DNA of 64,000 bases from JAEXNA01 sp041676625 (GTDB lineage: Bacteria; Vulcanimicrobiota; Xenobia; Xenobiales; JADMJV01), in the NCBI GenBank assembly GCA_041676625.1, contig JBAYRN010000007.1, positions 22,576-86,575 of the forward strand, written 5' to 3'. The translations under genes and the position numbers were made by a program. Positions 35,097-43,356 of this stretch are shown here, piece by piece (within the stretch, counting starts at the first letter, position 1; each line of letters starts with the position of its first letter). The notes beneath the pieces are model-generated. The model ran no database searches. It was not told where the DNA came from and was given only the letters and a program-made list of their open reading frames with translations.

Positions 35097-35139
35097 GGGA
35101 GCTCCTGGTGATTGTTTGCCAGGGGCTCTCTTGCTTTTT
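35097..35139 (+). terminator. Rho-independent terminator of rpoB
   Basis: GAGCTCCTGG (35099-35108), 10-base loop, CCAGGGGCTC (35119-35128), then CTCTTGCTTTTT. It lies 20 bases after the rpoB stop and confirms that no rpoC follows in the same transcript. Confidence 0.85.
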
Positions 35140-35205
35140 GGGATGCCACCAGTGGGACAGTTCGGGTCTCAAGGGCAAATGAATAGTGAAGGAGAAGCAC
35201 CCCGC

Positions 35206-36321
35206 ATGGAAAGTCACAATCAGGTCGCTGTATTACCCCTGGCCCAGATCGCCCAGTTGGTGGTGCCCCGACTCCACGTCGACGAGCCCCAGATCGCCAA
35301 AGCGTTCGCCGATATTTTGCGGGTGGCCAATGAGTTCGTGCCCAGCGAGGCCGGCTCGATCATGCTCGATAATCCGAACCCCGGCGAGGGGGAGTCCGAG
35401 TTGGTCTTCGTGGCCTCCTTCGGTCAAGAGTCGGAGAAACTCCCCGGGACCCGGATCGTTTCCGGTAAGGGCATCAGCTGGCAGGTCTATACCAGTGGTG
35501 AGCCTTACCTGCAGAACAACGTCCAGAGCGATCCCCGCCACAACCGGGGGGTGGACAAGATGACCGAGTATCTCACTCGCTCCTTGCTCTGCATTCCCAT
35601 CGTCATACAGGGATCGGTGTGTGGGGTTCTGACTCTGATCAACTGCCTGAGCCCGGGCGGGTTTCAACAGCAGCACATGGACCTGATGACGATCTTCTCT
35701 CAATACATCACAACCTCCATGCAAAATGTCATTGATGCGGCACGACTGGAAGAACAGTCGCGTCGAGATCATTTGACCGGGCTCCACAACGATCGCTATT
35801 TCTTTCATCGCCTGGGTATCGAACTGGAAAAGGCGCTCAAGGATGGTACGGACCTGGGCCTGTTGTTCTTCGATCTGGACCATTTCAAGGGAGTGGTGGA
35901 CAAGTACGGTCACCTGGTCGGAGGACAGGTTCTCCAGGAGGTGGGTTGGCTTTTCGCCTCCATCGTCCAGGAACCCGGGGCCGTGCTGGCCCGCTATGGG
36001 GGAGACGAGTACACGGCGATCTTGCCCGGGATGCCCAAGGATCGACTGCTGGAGTTGGCAGAGGCCATTCGAGTGGGTGTGGCTTCTGCGATCTTCATAA
36101 AAGGTGATACCATCGATGGGCGTCCACCGCTGAATATTGAAGGGGTTTTTACGGCCAGTATCGGTTTGGCGTTTCTTTCAGACCTGGAACTCTCCGGGGT
36201 TAGTGTCTCCGCGAAAAGAAACAGCTTCATCCGCTTTGCCGACGAGGCCATGTATGCAGCCAAGGCTCGCGGTAAGAATCAAGTAGCGTTAGCGCCTGAG
36301 AATCGGGCCGCCCTGAGATAA
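35206..36321 (+). CDS. GAF-GGDEF protein, probable diguanylate cyclase
   Basis: 371 residues from ATG 35206 (GGAG 11 bases upstream); an ATG at 35179 with a closer AAGGG is an alternative. Starts further upstream lie in the rpoB terminator and were rejected. Residues 10-190 are a GAF sensory domain (NEFVPSEAGSIMLDN, SLLCIPIVIQGSVCGVLTLI). A GGDEF domain follows from about 200 (RRDHLTGLHNDRYFFHRLGI). The active-site motif reads GGDEY, with Tyr for Phe, and the Mg-binding Asp is in FFDLDHFKGVVDKYGHLVGG. Cyclic di-GMP synthesis is therefore likely. The neighbouring channel carries a cyclic nucleotide-binding domain, so the two may belong to one signalling circuit. Confidence 0.88.
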   Translation: MESHNQVAVLPLAQIAQLVVPRLHVDEPQIAKAFADILRVANEFVPSEAGSIMLDNPNPGEGESELVFVASFGQESEKLPGTRIVSGKGISWQVYTSGEPYLQNNVQSDPRHNRGVDKMTEYLTRSLLCIPIVIQGSVCGVLTLINCLSPGGFQQQHMDLMTIFSQYITTSMQNVIDAARLEEQSRRDHLTGLHNDRYFFHRLGIELEKALKDGTDLGLLFFDLDHFKGVVDKYGHLVGGQVLQEVGWLFASIVQEPGAVLARYGGDEYTAILPGMPKDRLLELAEAIRVGVASAIFIKGDTIDGRPPLNIEGVFTASIGLAFLSDLELSGVSVSAKRNSFIRFADEAMYAAKARGKNQVALAPENRAALR

Positions 36322-36346
36322 GCGGGGATGGCCGACCTGTCCATTG

Positions 36347-38296
36347 ATGTCTGAAGCGTTTACAGATGCGGTCCTGAGAGAGCGTTATAATCTTTACGTC
36401 GCTCTGGGTGCTCTTGGGCTCTTCCTGGCGATGGTGGTGGGCCATCGGATCATCTTTAAGGGATGGAAAGGGGGAGGCGAGGTTGCCCGAGATATTCGGG
36501 ACCGCTTACGCTGGCTCAGCCTGCCTCTCTTGATACTGGTGCCCGTGTGGTGGGCCACCACTCAGTTGGAGTCGCTTTTCTTTCTCAGTGCCGAGCTTTT
36601 TATTGCTGCCTTCTTTGTGACCACCGTGCTGATCCTGGAGACTGTTCGGGTGTTCCTGGCTCACAAATTCGGACTGTCGGAGCGATTCCTCGCAGCACTC
36701 TTGTATTTTCCGGCCACCATCACTTTTCTTTTGTCTGTGCTCCAGGTCGATCTGTTGGAGGGAGGGACCGGATACGCCCTGGGCACGATTCTGGTCTTCT
36801 ACATTTCTCTACACATCGTCTACGCGTACCTGTTTCAGTGGGTCCCCTGGAAGCATCCGCTCTCGCAAGTCCTGATCAAACGCCTGGGGCCCTGGGTCTA
36901 TCTGAGCATTCTGGGGGGAACCCTCTACTTCGCGTCTTTTCATTTTCCGGGCCTGGTGGTGGATCCGGCAACTCTGGCGGTTTTTGCGGGGGCGCTGGCA
37001 CTGCTCGGCGTGTTGATCTTTTCAGAAGCGCTGGTGGCCTCGGTCTTTGATTTCTATTTTCCGGTGGTGAAGCGCTCGGAAGTACCGGCTCTCTTTCGCG
37101 ACCTGGTACGGGTTCTTGTTTGCGTAACCCTGCTCCTGACCTTCGTTGGGTTGGTCCTAAAGAGGGACCTGGACTCTCTGCTGGTCGGGTCGGCCGTCAT
37201 CACCGTTTCCATCGGTTTTGCCTTGCAGGAGACCCTGGGCAACTTTTTTGCCGGTCTGGCTCTTCGCCTGTCGCAGCCCTATGCATTGGGAGACTTCATT
37301 CAGGTGGGAGAGGCGGTGGGAAGGGTGGATACGATCGACTGGCGCCAGACCGCCATCTATACCTTCACCGGCGACCACATCATTTTGCCGAACTCTTTGT
37401 TGGCCCGGGAGCCCATCAAGAATTACTCCTCACCCTCGGTGCTGCACGCCCGAGACGTGCGAGTGCGACTGCATTATCGTCACCCCCCCAACCTCGTTCT
37501 GGCAACCATTAGAGAGGCACTGGGCCAGGTGGAAGCGGTTTTTAGCAACCCTGCTCCTGAGATCCACCTGTTGGACTTTGCCGACTTTTACATGGATTAT
37601 CGAATCCGCTACTGGATCAACGACTACGATGCTAGATTTCAGACTGACACCAAAGTGCGAATCGCCCTCTGGTATGCCTTCGACCGCGCTCGACTGGAGA
37701 TCCCGCTGCCCATTCGCACCCTCGTCAACCAGCCGGCACCCGAAGAGAAGAATGCCGAGGAGATCCTGGGTTTTCTCAGGACCGTGGATTTTCTAGAGGC
37801 GCTGGGAGAGGAACGACTGGAGGTCCTGGCCCGAGATGCCCGCTTTCAACTGTTTGCCGCCGGGGAGAAAATTTGTGTTCAGGGAGAGCCCGGAGATTGC
37901 TTCTATGTCATTCAAAGCGGCCGGGTGGAGGTGACCGTCAAGGATGAACACGGCGAAGCCATCCTGAACTTCGAGATGGCGGTCGGAAACTACTTCGGAG
38001 AGATGGCGCTGCTCACCGGTGAACCCCGCTCAGCCACCGTTTCAGCGGTCACCGACGCCAAGCTCCTCACCGTATCTAAGGAAGACCTGAGAGGTATCAT
38101 CGCCGCCAATCCGGAGGTGGAGAAGATCGTCTCCGACGTGTTGGCTCAACGTCAGTTACGCACCGAGCAGGCCCAATTAGAGGCCGAGGAAGTCAAGGCC
38201 GTTCGGGGGGGTGGATCCCAAGCTGGGGGTTCACGTTCGTTGGAACAGCTTTCCGAGCAGTTGCTACGAAAAATTCAGGCCTTTTTTAGTTATTAG
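36347..38296 (+). CDS. MscS-family mechanosensitive channel with C-terminal cyclic nucleotide-binding domain
   Basis: 649 residues from ATG 36347 (a TTG one codon earlier is possible; no strong ribosome site). Six or so membrane segments span residues 15-270. The MscS core has the pore helix VITVSIGFALQETLGNFFAG and the beta domain PYALGDFIQVGEAVGRVDTI. From about 475 a cyclic nucleotide-binding domain follows (KICVQGEPGDCFYVIQSGRV, phosphate cassette FGEMALLTGEPRSATVSA with Arg-Ser-Ala). A charged helical tail ends the protein. MscS proteins release solutes under osmotic stress; such CNB-fused members are thought to be ligand-gated. Which nucleotide binds is unknown; the RSATV-type cassette suits cAMP or cGMP. 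Confidence 0.9.
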   Translation: MSEAFTDAVLRERYNLYVALGALGLFLAMVVGHRIIFKGWKGGGEVARDIRDRLRWLSLPLLILVPVWWATTQLESLFFLSAELFIAAFFVTTVLILETVRVFLAHKFGLSERFLAALLYFPATITFLLSVLQVDLLEGGTGYALGTILVFYISLHIVYAYLFQWVPWKHPLSQVLIKRLGPWVYLSILGGTLYFASFHFPGLVVDPATLAVFAGALALLGVLIFSEALVASVFDFYFPVVKRSEVPALFRDLVRVLVCVTLLLTFVGLVLKRDLDSLLVGSAVITVSIGFALQETLGNFFAGLALRLSQPYALGDFIQVGEAVGRVDTIDWRQTAIYTFTGDHIILPNSLLAREPIKNYSSPSVLHARDVRVRLHYRHPPNLVLATIREALGQVEAVFSNPAPEIHLLDFADFYMDYRIRYWINDYDARFQTDTKVRIALWYAFDRARLEIPLPIRTLVNQPAPEEKNAEEILGFLRTVDFLEALGEERLEVLARDARFQLFAAGEKICVQGEPGDCFYVIQSGRVEVTVKDEHGEAILNFEMAVGNYFGEMALLTGEPRSATVSAVTDAKLLTVSKEDLRGIIAANPEVEKIVSDVLAQRQLRTEQAQLEAEEVKAVRGGGSQAGGSRSLEQLSEQLLRKIQAFFSY

Positions 38297-38338
38297 CAAC
38301 TATAGACAAACGGTGTTCTCTTCCATTTTTGATGCGGG

Positions 38339-38367
38339 TTGACACCCCATAGGGCCGGTGCTATTAT
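38339..38367 (+). promoter_or_regulatory. Strong sigma70-type promoter of the str operon
   Basis: Perfect TTGACA (38339-38344), 17-base spacer, TATTAT (38362-38367); predicted +1 is near 38374. Same hexamers as the rpoB promoter. No tandem promoter is seen. Confidence 0.85.
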
Positions 38368-38373
38368 GTGGAA

Positions 38374-38544
38374 GCAATTTTTGCAGGTTGTCCGTTAAAG
38401 CTCGATTTTATGGGGTTTTGACGCTGCGAAGAAGTGGAGGAGGGAATTCTCTAAGTGGCCGTCTCGTACGGCGTCTCTAACCAGAGCTGAATTCTTAACT
38501 TCTCTCCTTTGGATGACCGATGCAGGACACAAGGAGTTTTTTTT
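38374..38544 (+). promoter_or_regulatory. str operon 5' leader with nested pairing
   Basis: A 170-base untranslated leader. GAATTC at 38444-38449 and 38489-38494 can pair, extended by GAAGT (38431-38435) with ACTTC (38498-38502), enclosing a small GCCGT/ACGGC hairpin (38458-38472). The ribosome site AAGGAG with a T8 spacer precedes rpsL. This may be a ribosomal-protein-binding leader; inferred only from pairing. Confidence 0.4.
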
Positions 38545-38964
38545 ATGCCCACCATCAATCAGCTGGTGAGAAAAGGACGAAAAGTCATCAAGCGCAAGAG
38601 TAAGTCGCCGGCTCTTCAAGTCCGTTACAATTCGCTGAAGTCGAAAATGATTCGTACTCGCAAAGGGTCTCCTCAGAAACGTGGGGTTTGTACTCAGGTA
38701 AAAGCTATCACGCCGAAAAAGCCGAACTCGGCTCTGCGTAAGGTGGCTCGGGTGCGATTGACTAACGGTATCGAGGTCACTGCTTACATCGGTGGTGTTG
38801 GTCACAACCTGCAGGAACACTCGGTGGTGTTGGTGCGTGGTGGACGGGTGAAGGACTTGCCCGGTGTCCGGTATCACATCGTTCGCGGTACACTCGATAC
38901 AGCCGGGGTGGCAAATCGTCGCCAGGGCCGATCCAAGTATGGAGCCAAGCGCCCTAAGTCTTAG
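38545..38964 (+). CDS. rpsL: 30S ribosomal protein S12
   Basis: 139 residues: the long form, with about 13 extra residues (VRYNSLKSKMIRTRKG, 26-41) after SPALQ compared with the 124-residue proteobacterial type. This is known in Firmicutes-like S12. The decoding-site motif TPKKPNSALRK (56-66) has the streptomycin-sensitive Lys, and PGVRYHIVRG is intact. ATG 38545 is selected because AAGGAG precedes it by 8 bases and the family start is MPTINQLVRK; the in-frame start at 38509 adds 12 unrelated residues. First gene of the str operon. Confidence 0.98.
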   Translation: MPTINQLVRKGRKVIKRKSKSPALQVRYNSLKSKMIRTRKGSPQKRGVCTQVKAITPKKPNSALRKVARVRLTNGIEVTAYIGGVGHNLQEHSVVLVRGGRVKDLPGVRYHIVRGTLDTAGVANRRQGRSKYGAKRPKS

Positions 38965-38987
38965 GCTGCGCTATTTAGGGAGTTAAT

Positions 38988-39458
38988 ATGTCAAGAAAAG
39001 GACCAGCCCCCAAACGGGCTATTATTCCTGATCCTCGTTTTAAGAATCTTCGTTTGGCGAAGTTCATGAATATGCTGATGCGAGGCGGAAAAAAAGGACT
39101 TGCGGAACGGATCGTTTACGGTGCGCTCGATGCAGTCTCACAGCGGACGGGCAAAGATCCCCTGGTGGTCTTTCAAGACGCCATGGAGAACGCCATGCCT
39201 CTGGTGGAAGTGCGGGCCCGCCGGGTCGGTGGTGCCACCTATCAGGTTCCCGTGGAAGTTCGCCCGGAGCGCCGCAACTCTCTAGCTATGCGCTGGATCA
39301 TCGGAGGGGCTCGCAACCGCTCCGGACGTACCATGGTCGATAAATTGGCCAGCGAGTTGGCTGACGCCGCTCAGGGCGTGGGATCGGCTGTGAAAAAGCG
39401 TGAGGACACTCACCGCATGGCAGAGGCCAACAAGGCGTTCGCCCACTATAAATGGTAG
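38988..39458 (+). CDS. rpsG: 30S ribosomal protein S7
   Basis: 156 residues, normal length. S7 nucleates assembly of the 30S head and contacts tRNA in the E site. Typical segments are KFMNMLMRGGKKGLAERIVY, RRVGGATYQVPVEVRPERR and the C-terminal KKREDTHRMAEANKAFAHYK. AGGGAG lies 5 bases before the ATG. It is the regulatory protein of this operon in E. coli; whether it binds this leader is unknown. Confidence 0.98.
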   Translation: MSRKGPAPKRAIIPDPRFKNLRLAKFMNMLMRGGKKGLAERIVYGALDAVSQRTGKDPLVVFQDAMENAMPLVEVRARRVGGATYQVPVEVRPERRNSLAMRWIIGGARNRSGRTMVDKLASELADAAQGVGSAVKKREDTHRMAEANKAFAHYKW

Positions 39459-39461
39459 GCC

Positions 39462-41561
39462 GTGACTAAGAACACGACGTCCATACCTCTCTCCAAGTTC
39501 CGTAACATCGGTATTGCGGCTCACATCGACGCCGGCAAGACGACGACTACGGAACGAATTCTCTTTTATGCCGGAGTGGTTCACCGGGTGGGTGAAGTGC
39601 ACGAAGGAAATGCCACCATGGATTATATGGTGCAGGAGAAGGAGCGAGGCATCACCATTACCTCGGCGGTGACTACGGCGATCTGGAAAGATCATTGTGT
39701 CAATATCATCGATACCCCGGGGCACGTAGATTTTACGGTGGAGGTGGAGCGCTCTCTGCGGGTGCTCGATGGCGGTGTGTTCGTTTTCTGTGCGGTGGGT
39801 GGGGTTCAGCCCCAGTCCGAAACCGTATGGCGCCAGGCCGATCGGTACAAGGTCCCCCGGGTCGCTTTCGTCAACAAGATGGACCGCATCGGAGCGAGCT
39901 ACTTCGGTGTGGTCGACAAGATCAAGGAGCGCCTGGGGGCTAATGCTTTGCCGGTGCAGATGCCGATCGGGGAAGAGGACTCTTTCGAAGGGGTCGTCGA
40001 TCTGGTGGAGATGAGAGCGATCTACTACCGGGACGATTCTGGGATGAATTTTGAAGAGATCGAGATTCCCCAGGAGTTGCTCGAGCGCGCTGAGGAGTTG
40101 CACGAAGCGATCGTGGAGGCCGCAGCCGAGGCGGACGACGATTTGATGGCGATCTACCTGGAGTCCGGCAAACTGTCGGTGGAGCAGGTGAAGTCGGGCT
40201 TGCGAAAGCTCACTCTGCAGCTTCAGGTGGTGCCGGTTTTCTGCGGGTCATCGTTCAAAAACAAGGGTGTTCAGCCTTTGCTGGATGGAGTGGTGAACTA
40301 TCTTCCGGCCCCCACCGACCTTCCGCCCGTGACGGGGATTCATCCTCACACCGAGGTGGAGGAGGAGAGGGTCTTGGAGACAGAGGCGCCACTGGCCTCT
40401 CTGGTGTTCAAGGTCATTAGCGATCCCTACGTCGGTCGCTTGAGCTTTGTGCGGGTCTATAGCGGGGTCCTGGAGAAAGGGACCACGGTCTTAAACGCCG
40501 CTACCGGCAAGAAAGAGCGGATCGGCCGCTTGATGAAGATGCACGCGGATAGTCGAGAGGATGTCGACGAACTGCGAGCTGGAGAACTTGGTGCCATCGT
40601 TGGCTTGAAAATCTCGGGCACTGGTGATACCCTGTGCGATGTCAAGCGACCGATTTTGTTGGAAAAGATCGAGTTTCCCGATCCGGTGATCTCGGTGGCT
40701 ATTGAGCCGAAGACAGCAGCAGACCAGGATAAGATGGGCTCTGCTCTGGCCAAGCTTGGAGATGAGGATCCCACCTTCGTCACCTCCACCAATGAGGAGA
40801 CGGGTCAGACTCTGATCTCCGGGATGGGCGAGTTGCATCTGGAGATCATCGTCGACAGGCTGCTCAGAGAATTTAAGGTCAGCGCCAACGTGGGTAAACC
40901 GCAGGTGGCTTATAAAGAGGCTCTGGGGGCTTCCGCGAAGGTGGAAGGAAAGTTTATCCGGCAAACGGGTGGGCGTGGTCAGTACGGGCACGTCTGGATT
41001 GAGGTCAAACCTCTTGACTCGGGAGCCGGTTTCAAGTTTATTAACAAGATCGCAGGCGGAGCAATACCCAAGGAGTACATTCCGGCGGTGGAGACCGGAG
41101 TCCGAGAGGGCTTGACAGCCGGGGTGCTGGCAGGGTATCCCGTAGTGGACGTTGAGGTAACCCTCTATGACGGTTCTTATCACAACGTCGATTCTTCCGA
41201 GATGGCGTTTCGGGCGGCAGCCTCACACGCCCTCAGAGACGCCCTCTGGAAGAGCGAGTGCTACCTCAAGGAGCCGGTGATGGCTGTCGAGGTGGTGGTC
41301 CCGGAGGTTCACCTGGGCGACGTGATGGGTGACCTGAACGGTCGCCGAGGAGATATAAGAAAGATGGATCCGGCTCCTGGGAGTTCAAGCCAGATCACGG
41401 CAATGGTCCCTCTTTCTGAAATGTTTGGCTATTCGAACTCGTTGCGTTCTAAGACGCAGGGTCGAGGTAGCTTCTCGATGGAGTTCGCCCATTATGAGGG
41501 CGTTCCGAAGTCGATACAGGACGGTATAGTCGGCCGCGTGAGCGGCGGGGTCGCCGTCTAA
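39462..41561 (+). CDS. fusA: Translation elongation factor G
   Basis: 699 residues, normal for EF-G, the ribosome translocase. G1 AAHIDAGKTTTTER, G2 ERGITITSAV, G3 IIDTPGHVDF and G4 FVNKMD are intact. Domain IV is marked by QTGGRGQYGHVWIEVKPL, and domain V by GFSNSLR-like GYSNSLRSKTQGRGSFSMEF. GTG start at 39462, three bases after the rpsG stop. Only one EF-G gene is seen here. Co-directional with tuf as in the classic str operon. Confidence 0.98.
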   Translation: MTKNTTSIPLSKFRNIGIAAHIDAGKTTTTERILFYAGVVHRVGEVHEGNATMDYMVQEKERGITITSAVTTAIWKDHCVNIIDTPGHVDFTVEVERSLRVLDGGVFVFCAVGGVQPQSETVWRQADRYKVPRVAFVNKMDRIGASYFGVVDKIKERLGANALPVQMPIGEEDSFEGVVDLVEMRAIYYRDDSGMNFEEIEIPQELLERAEELHEAIVEAAAEADDDLMAIYLESGKLSVEQVKSGLRKLTLQLQVVPVFCGSSFKNKGVQPLLDGVVNYLPAPTDLPPVTGIHPHTEVEEERVLETEAPLASLVFKVISDPYVGRLSFVRVYSGVLEKGTTVLNAATGKKERIGRLMKMHADSREDVDELRAGELGAIVGLKISGTGDTLCDVKRPILLEKIEFPDPVISVAIEPKTAADQDKMGSALAKLGDEDPTFVTSTNEETGQTLISGMGELHLEIIVDRLLREFKVSANVGKPQVAYKEALGASAKVEGKFIRQTGGRGQYGHVWIEVKPLDSGAGFKFINKIAGGAIPKEYIPAVETGVREGLTAGVLAGYPVVDVEVTLYDGSYHNVDSSEMAFRAAASHALRDALWKSECYLKEPVMAVEVVVPEVHLGDVMGDLNGRRGDIRKMDPAPGSSSQITAMVPLSEMFGYSNSLRSKTQGRGSFSMEFAHYEGVPKSIQDGIVGRVSGGVAV

Positions 41562-41624
41562 TAAGAACAAGTAACAGAAGGTCGGCCGTCAACGGCCGTT
41601 AAGGAAAGGAACAAGGCTACGAAC

Positions 41625-42824
41625 ATGGCTAAAGAGAAATTCGTACGCACAAAGCCACACGTAAATATTGGCACCATTGGTCACGTGGACCATGGTAAAA
41701 CCACGTTGACGGCTGCCATTATGCACTGTCTGTCATCTGCCGGACAGGCCAAAAAAACTAACATCGACGAGATCGATGCCGCTCCTGAAGAGAAAGAGCG
41801 TGGTATCACCATCGCGATCGCTCACGTGGAGTATGAAACAGAAAAGCGTCACTACGCTCACGTAGACTGCCCCGGTCACGCGGACTATATCAAGAACATG
41901 ATTACCGGTGCAGCTCAGATGGACGGAGCTATTCTGGTGGTGTCGGCGACCGACGGTCCCATGCCTCAAACTCGTGAGCACATCCTGCTAGCGAAACAGG
42001 TAAACGTACCGTACATCGTCGTGTTCCTGAATAAGATTGACATGATGGACGACCCTGAACTGGTCGAGTTGGTCGAGATGGAAGTTCGCGAGTTGCTCGA
42101 CAACTACGATTTTCCCGGTGACTCGACTCCCATCGTCGCCGGTTCGGCCCTGAAGGCTCTGGAGTCTAGCGGTGGCCGGGACGACGAATGGGGTGGAAAA
42201 GTTTGGCAGTTGATGGATGAAGTCGACGGCTACATCCCCGACCCCGAGCGCCCCGTTGACAAACCCTTCTTGATGCCCATCGAGGACGTCTTCACCATCA
42301 CCGGTCGTGGTACCGTGGCCACCGGGCGGGTGGAACGCGGTATCATCAAGACCGGAGAAGAGGTCGCTATCGTCGGATTGACCGAGGATATCCGTAAAGT
42401 CACCGTGACCGGAGTTGAGATGTTCCGCAAGATCCTCGACGAGGGTCAAGCCGGCGACAACGTGGGTGTTCTCCTGCGTGGTGTTGACCGCAAAGACATC
42501 CAGCGTGGTCAGGTATTGGCCAAGCCCGGTTCCATCAAGCCTCACACCAAATTCAAGTGTGAAGTGTACATTCTGTCCAAGGACGAGGGTGGTCGACACA
42601 CTCCTTTCTTCAAAGGGTATCGTCCCCAGTTCTACTTCAGAACGACCGACATCACCGGCGAGTGCATGCTGCCCGAAGGCACCGAAATGGTCATGCCCGG
42701 CGACAACATCCACCTGCAAGTCAACCTCATCCAGAACATCGCTCTGGAAGTGGGACTCCGTTTCGCTATCCGTGAGGGTGGTCGTACGGTAGGTGCTGGT
42801 GTAATTACCGAAATCATCGAGTAG
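41625..42824 (+). CDS. tuf: Translation elongation factor Tu
   Basis: 399 residues. EF-Tu delivers aminoacyl-tRNA to the ribosome. Motifs are GHVDHGKTT (G1), RGITIAIAHVEYET (G2/switch I), DCPGHADYI (G3) and LNKIDMMDD (G4). The C-terminal barrel RDIDVEV-type region reads RKDIQRGQVLAKPG. Codon choice is strongly biased to a few triplets, as for highly expressed genes. GGAAAGGAAC lies upstream as the ribosome site. A 14-bp hairpin follows the stop, before rpsJ. Confidence 0.98.
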   Translation: MAKEKFVRTKPHVNIGTIGHVDHGKTTLTAAIMHCLSSAGQAKKTNIDEIDAAPEEKERGITIAIAHVEYETEKRHYAHVDCPGHADYIKNMITGAAQMDGAILVVSATDGPMPQTREHILLAKQVNVPYIVVFLNKIDMMDDPELVELVEMEVRELLDNYDFPGDSTPIVAGSALKALESSGGRDDEWGGKVWQLMDEVDGYIPDPERPVDKPFLMPIEDVFTITGRGTVATGRVERGIIKTGEEVAIVGLTEDIRKVTVTGVEMFRKILDEGQAGDNVGVLLRGVDRKDIQRGQVLAKPGSIKPHTKFKCEVYILSKDEGGRHTPFFKGYRPQFYFRTTDITGECMLPEGTEMVMPGDNIHLQVNLIQNIALEVGLRFAIREGGRTVGAGVITEIIE

Positions 42825-42837
42825 TTTCGATGAGCGA

Positions 42838-42882
42838 GATTGGGCCTCGACGGTGCGTGAGCAAAGTCGAGGCCCGATCTTG
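42838..42882 (+). promoter_or_regulatory. 14-bp hairpin between tuf and rpsJ
   Basis: GATTGGGCCTCGAC (42838-42851), 14-base loop, GTCGAGGCCCGATC (42866-42879), followed by TTGTAAC. The tail has only two T, so it is a weak terminator at best. It may act as a processing site or partial terminator between the str and S10 units. Confidence 0.6.
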
Positions 42883-42923
42883 TAACGCCGACCTCTTTCG
42901 GGGTCACAAGAATAGGACGAACA

Positions 42924-43235
42924 ATGGCAAAGCAACGAATCAGAATTAAGCTGAAGGCCTATGAGCACCACGTGCTGGATGAGTCGGCAGAAAAGATCGT
43001 TCAGATCGCGCAACAGACCGGTGCCGCTATTTCCGGCCCTGTTCCGCTGCCCACTCGCAAGAGCAGATACTGCGTATTGCGGGGGCCTCACGTGAACAAG
43101 AAAGCTCGCGAACACTTTGAGATTCGCACCCACAAGCGGTTGATCGATATCTATTTCGATCCCTCGCAAAAGACCATCGAGCAGTTGATGCGTGTCGACC
43201 TGCCCGCTGGTGTCGATATTGAAATAAAAGGTTAA
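42924..43235 (+). CDS. rpsJ: 30S ribosomal protein S10 / NusE
   Basis: 103 residues, MAKQRIRIKLKAYEHHVLDE as expected. S10 sits in the 30S head and also binds NusB and NusG in antitermination. RGPHVNKKAREHFEIRTHKR is the conserved core. AGGA precedes the ATG. First gene of the S10 series; its own promoter is not evident, so it may be read from the str operon. Confidence 0.98.
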   Translation: MAKQRIRIKLKAYEHHVLDESAEKIVQIAQQTGAAISGPVPLPTRKSRYCVLRGPHVNKKAREHFEIRTHKRLIDIYFDPSQKTIEQLMRVDLPAGVDIEIKG

Positions 43236-43356
43236 TACAACCGGTAACATCCGATTCAAGATTAGGGCTTGATTTCGAACTCGCATTCGGTTAATCTCTC
43301 ACCCCATTGATTCGGACGCCTGCCAGGTGTCTACCGGCTGTTAAGGAGCATTCAAG

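Noticed and set aside
42838..42882. Hairpin after tuf as a full terminator
   Set aside because: Only two T follow the stem and rpsJ has no visible promoter, so strong termination here would silence the S10 series.
41988..43286. 432-codon open frame on the minus strand across tuf and rpsJ
   Set aside because: Antisense shadow of highly biased genes; its sequence has low-complexity polar runs and no recognisable domain.
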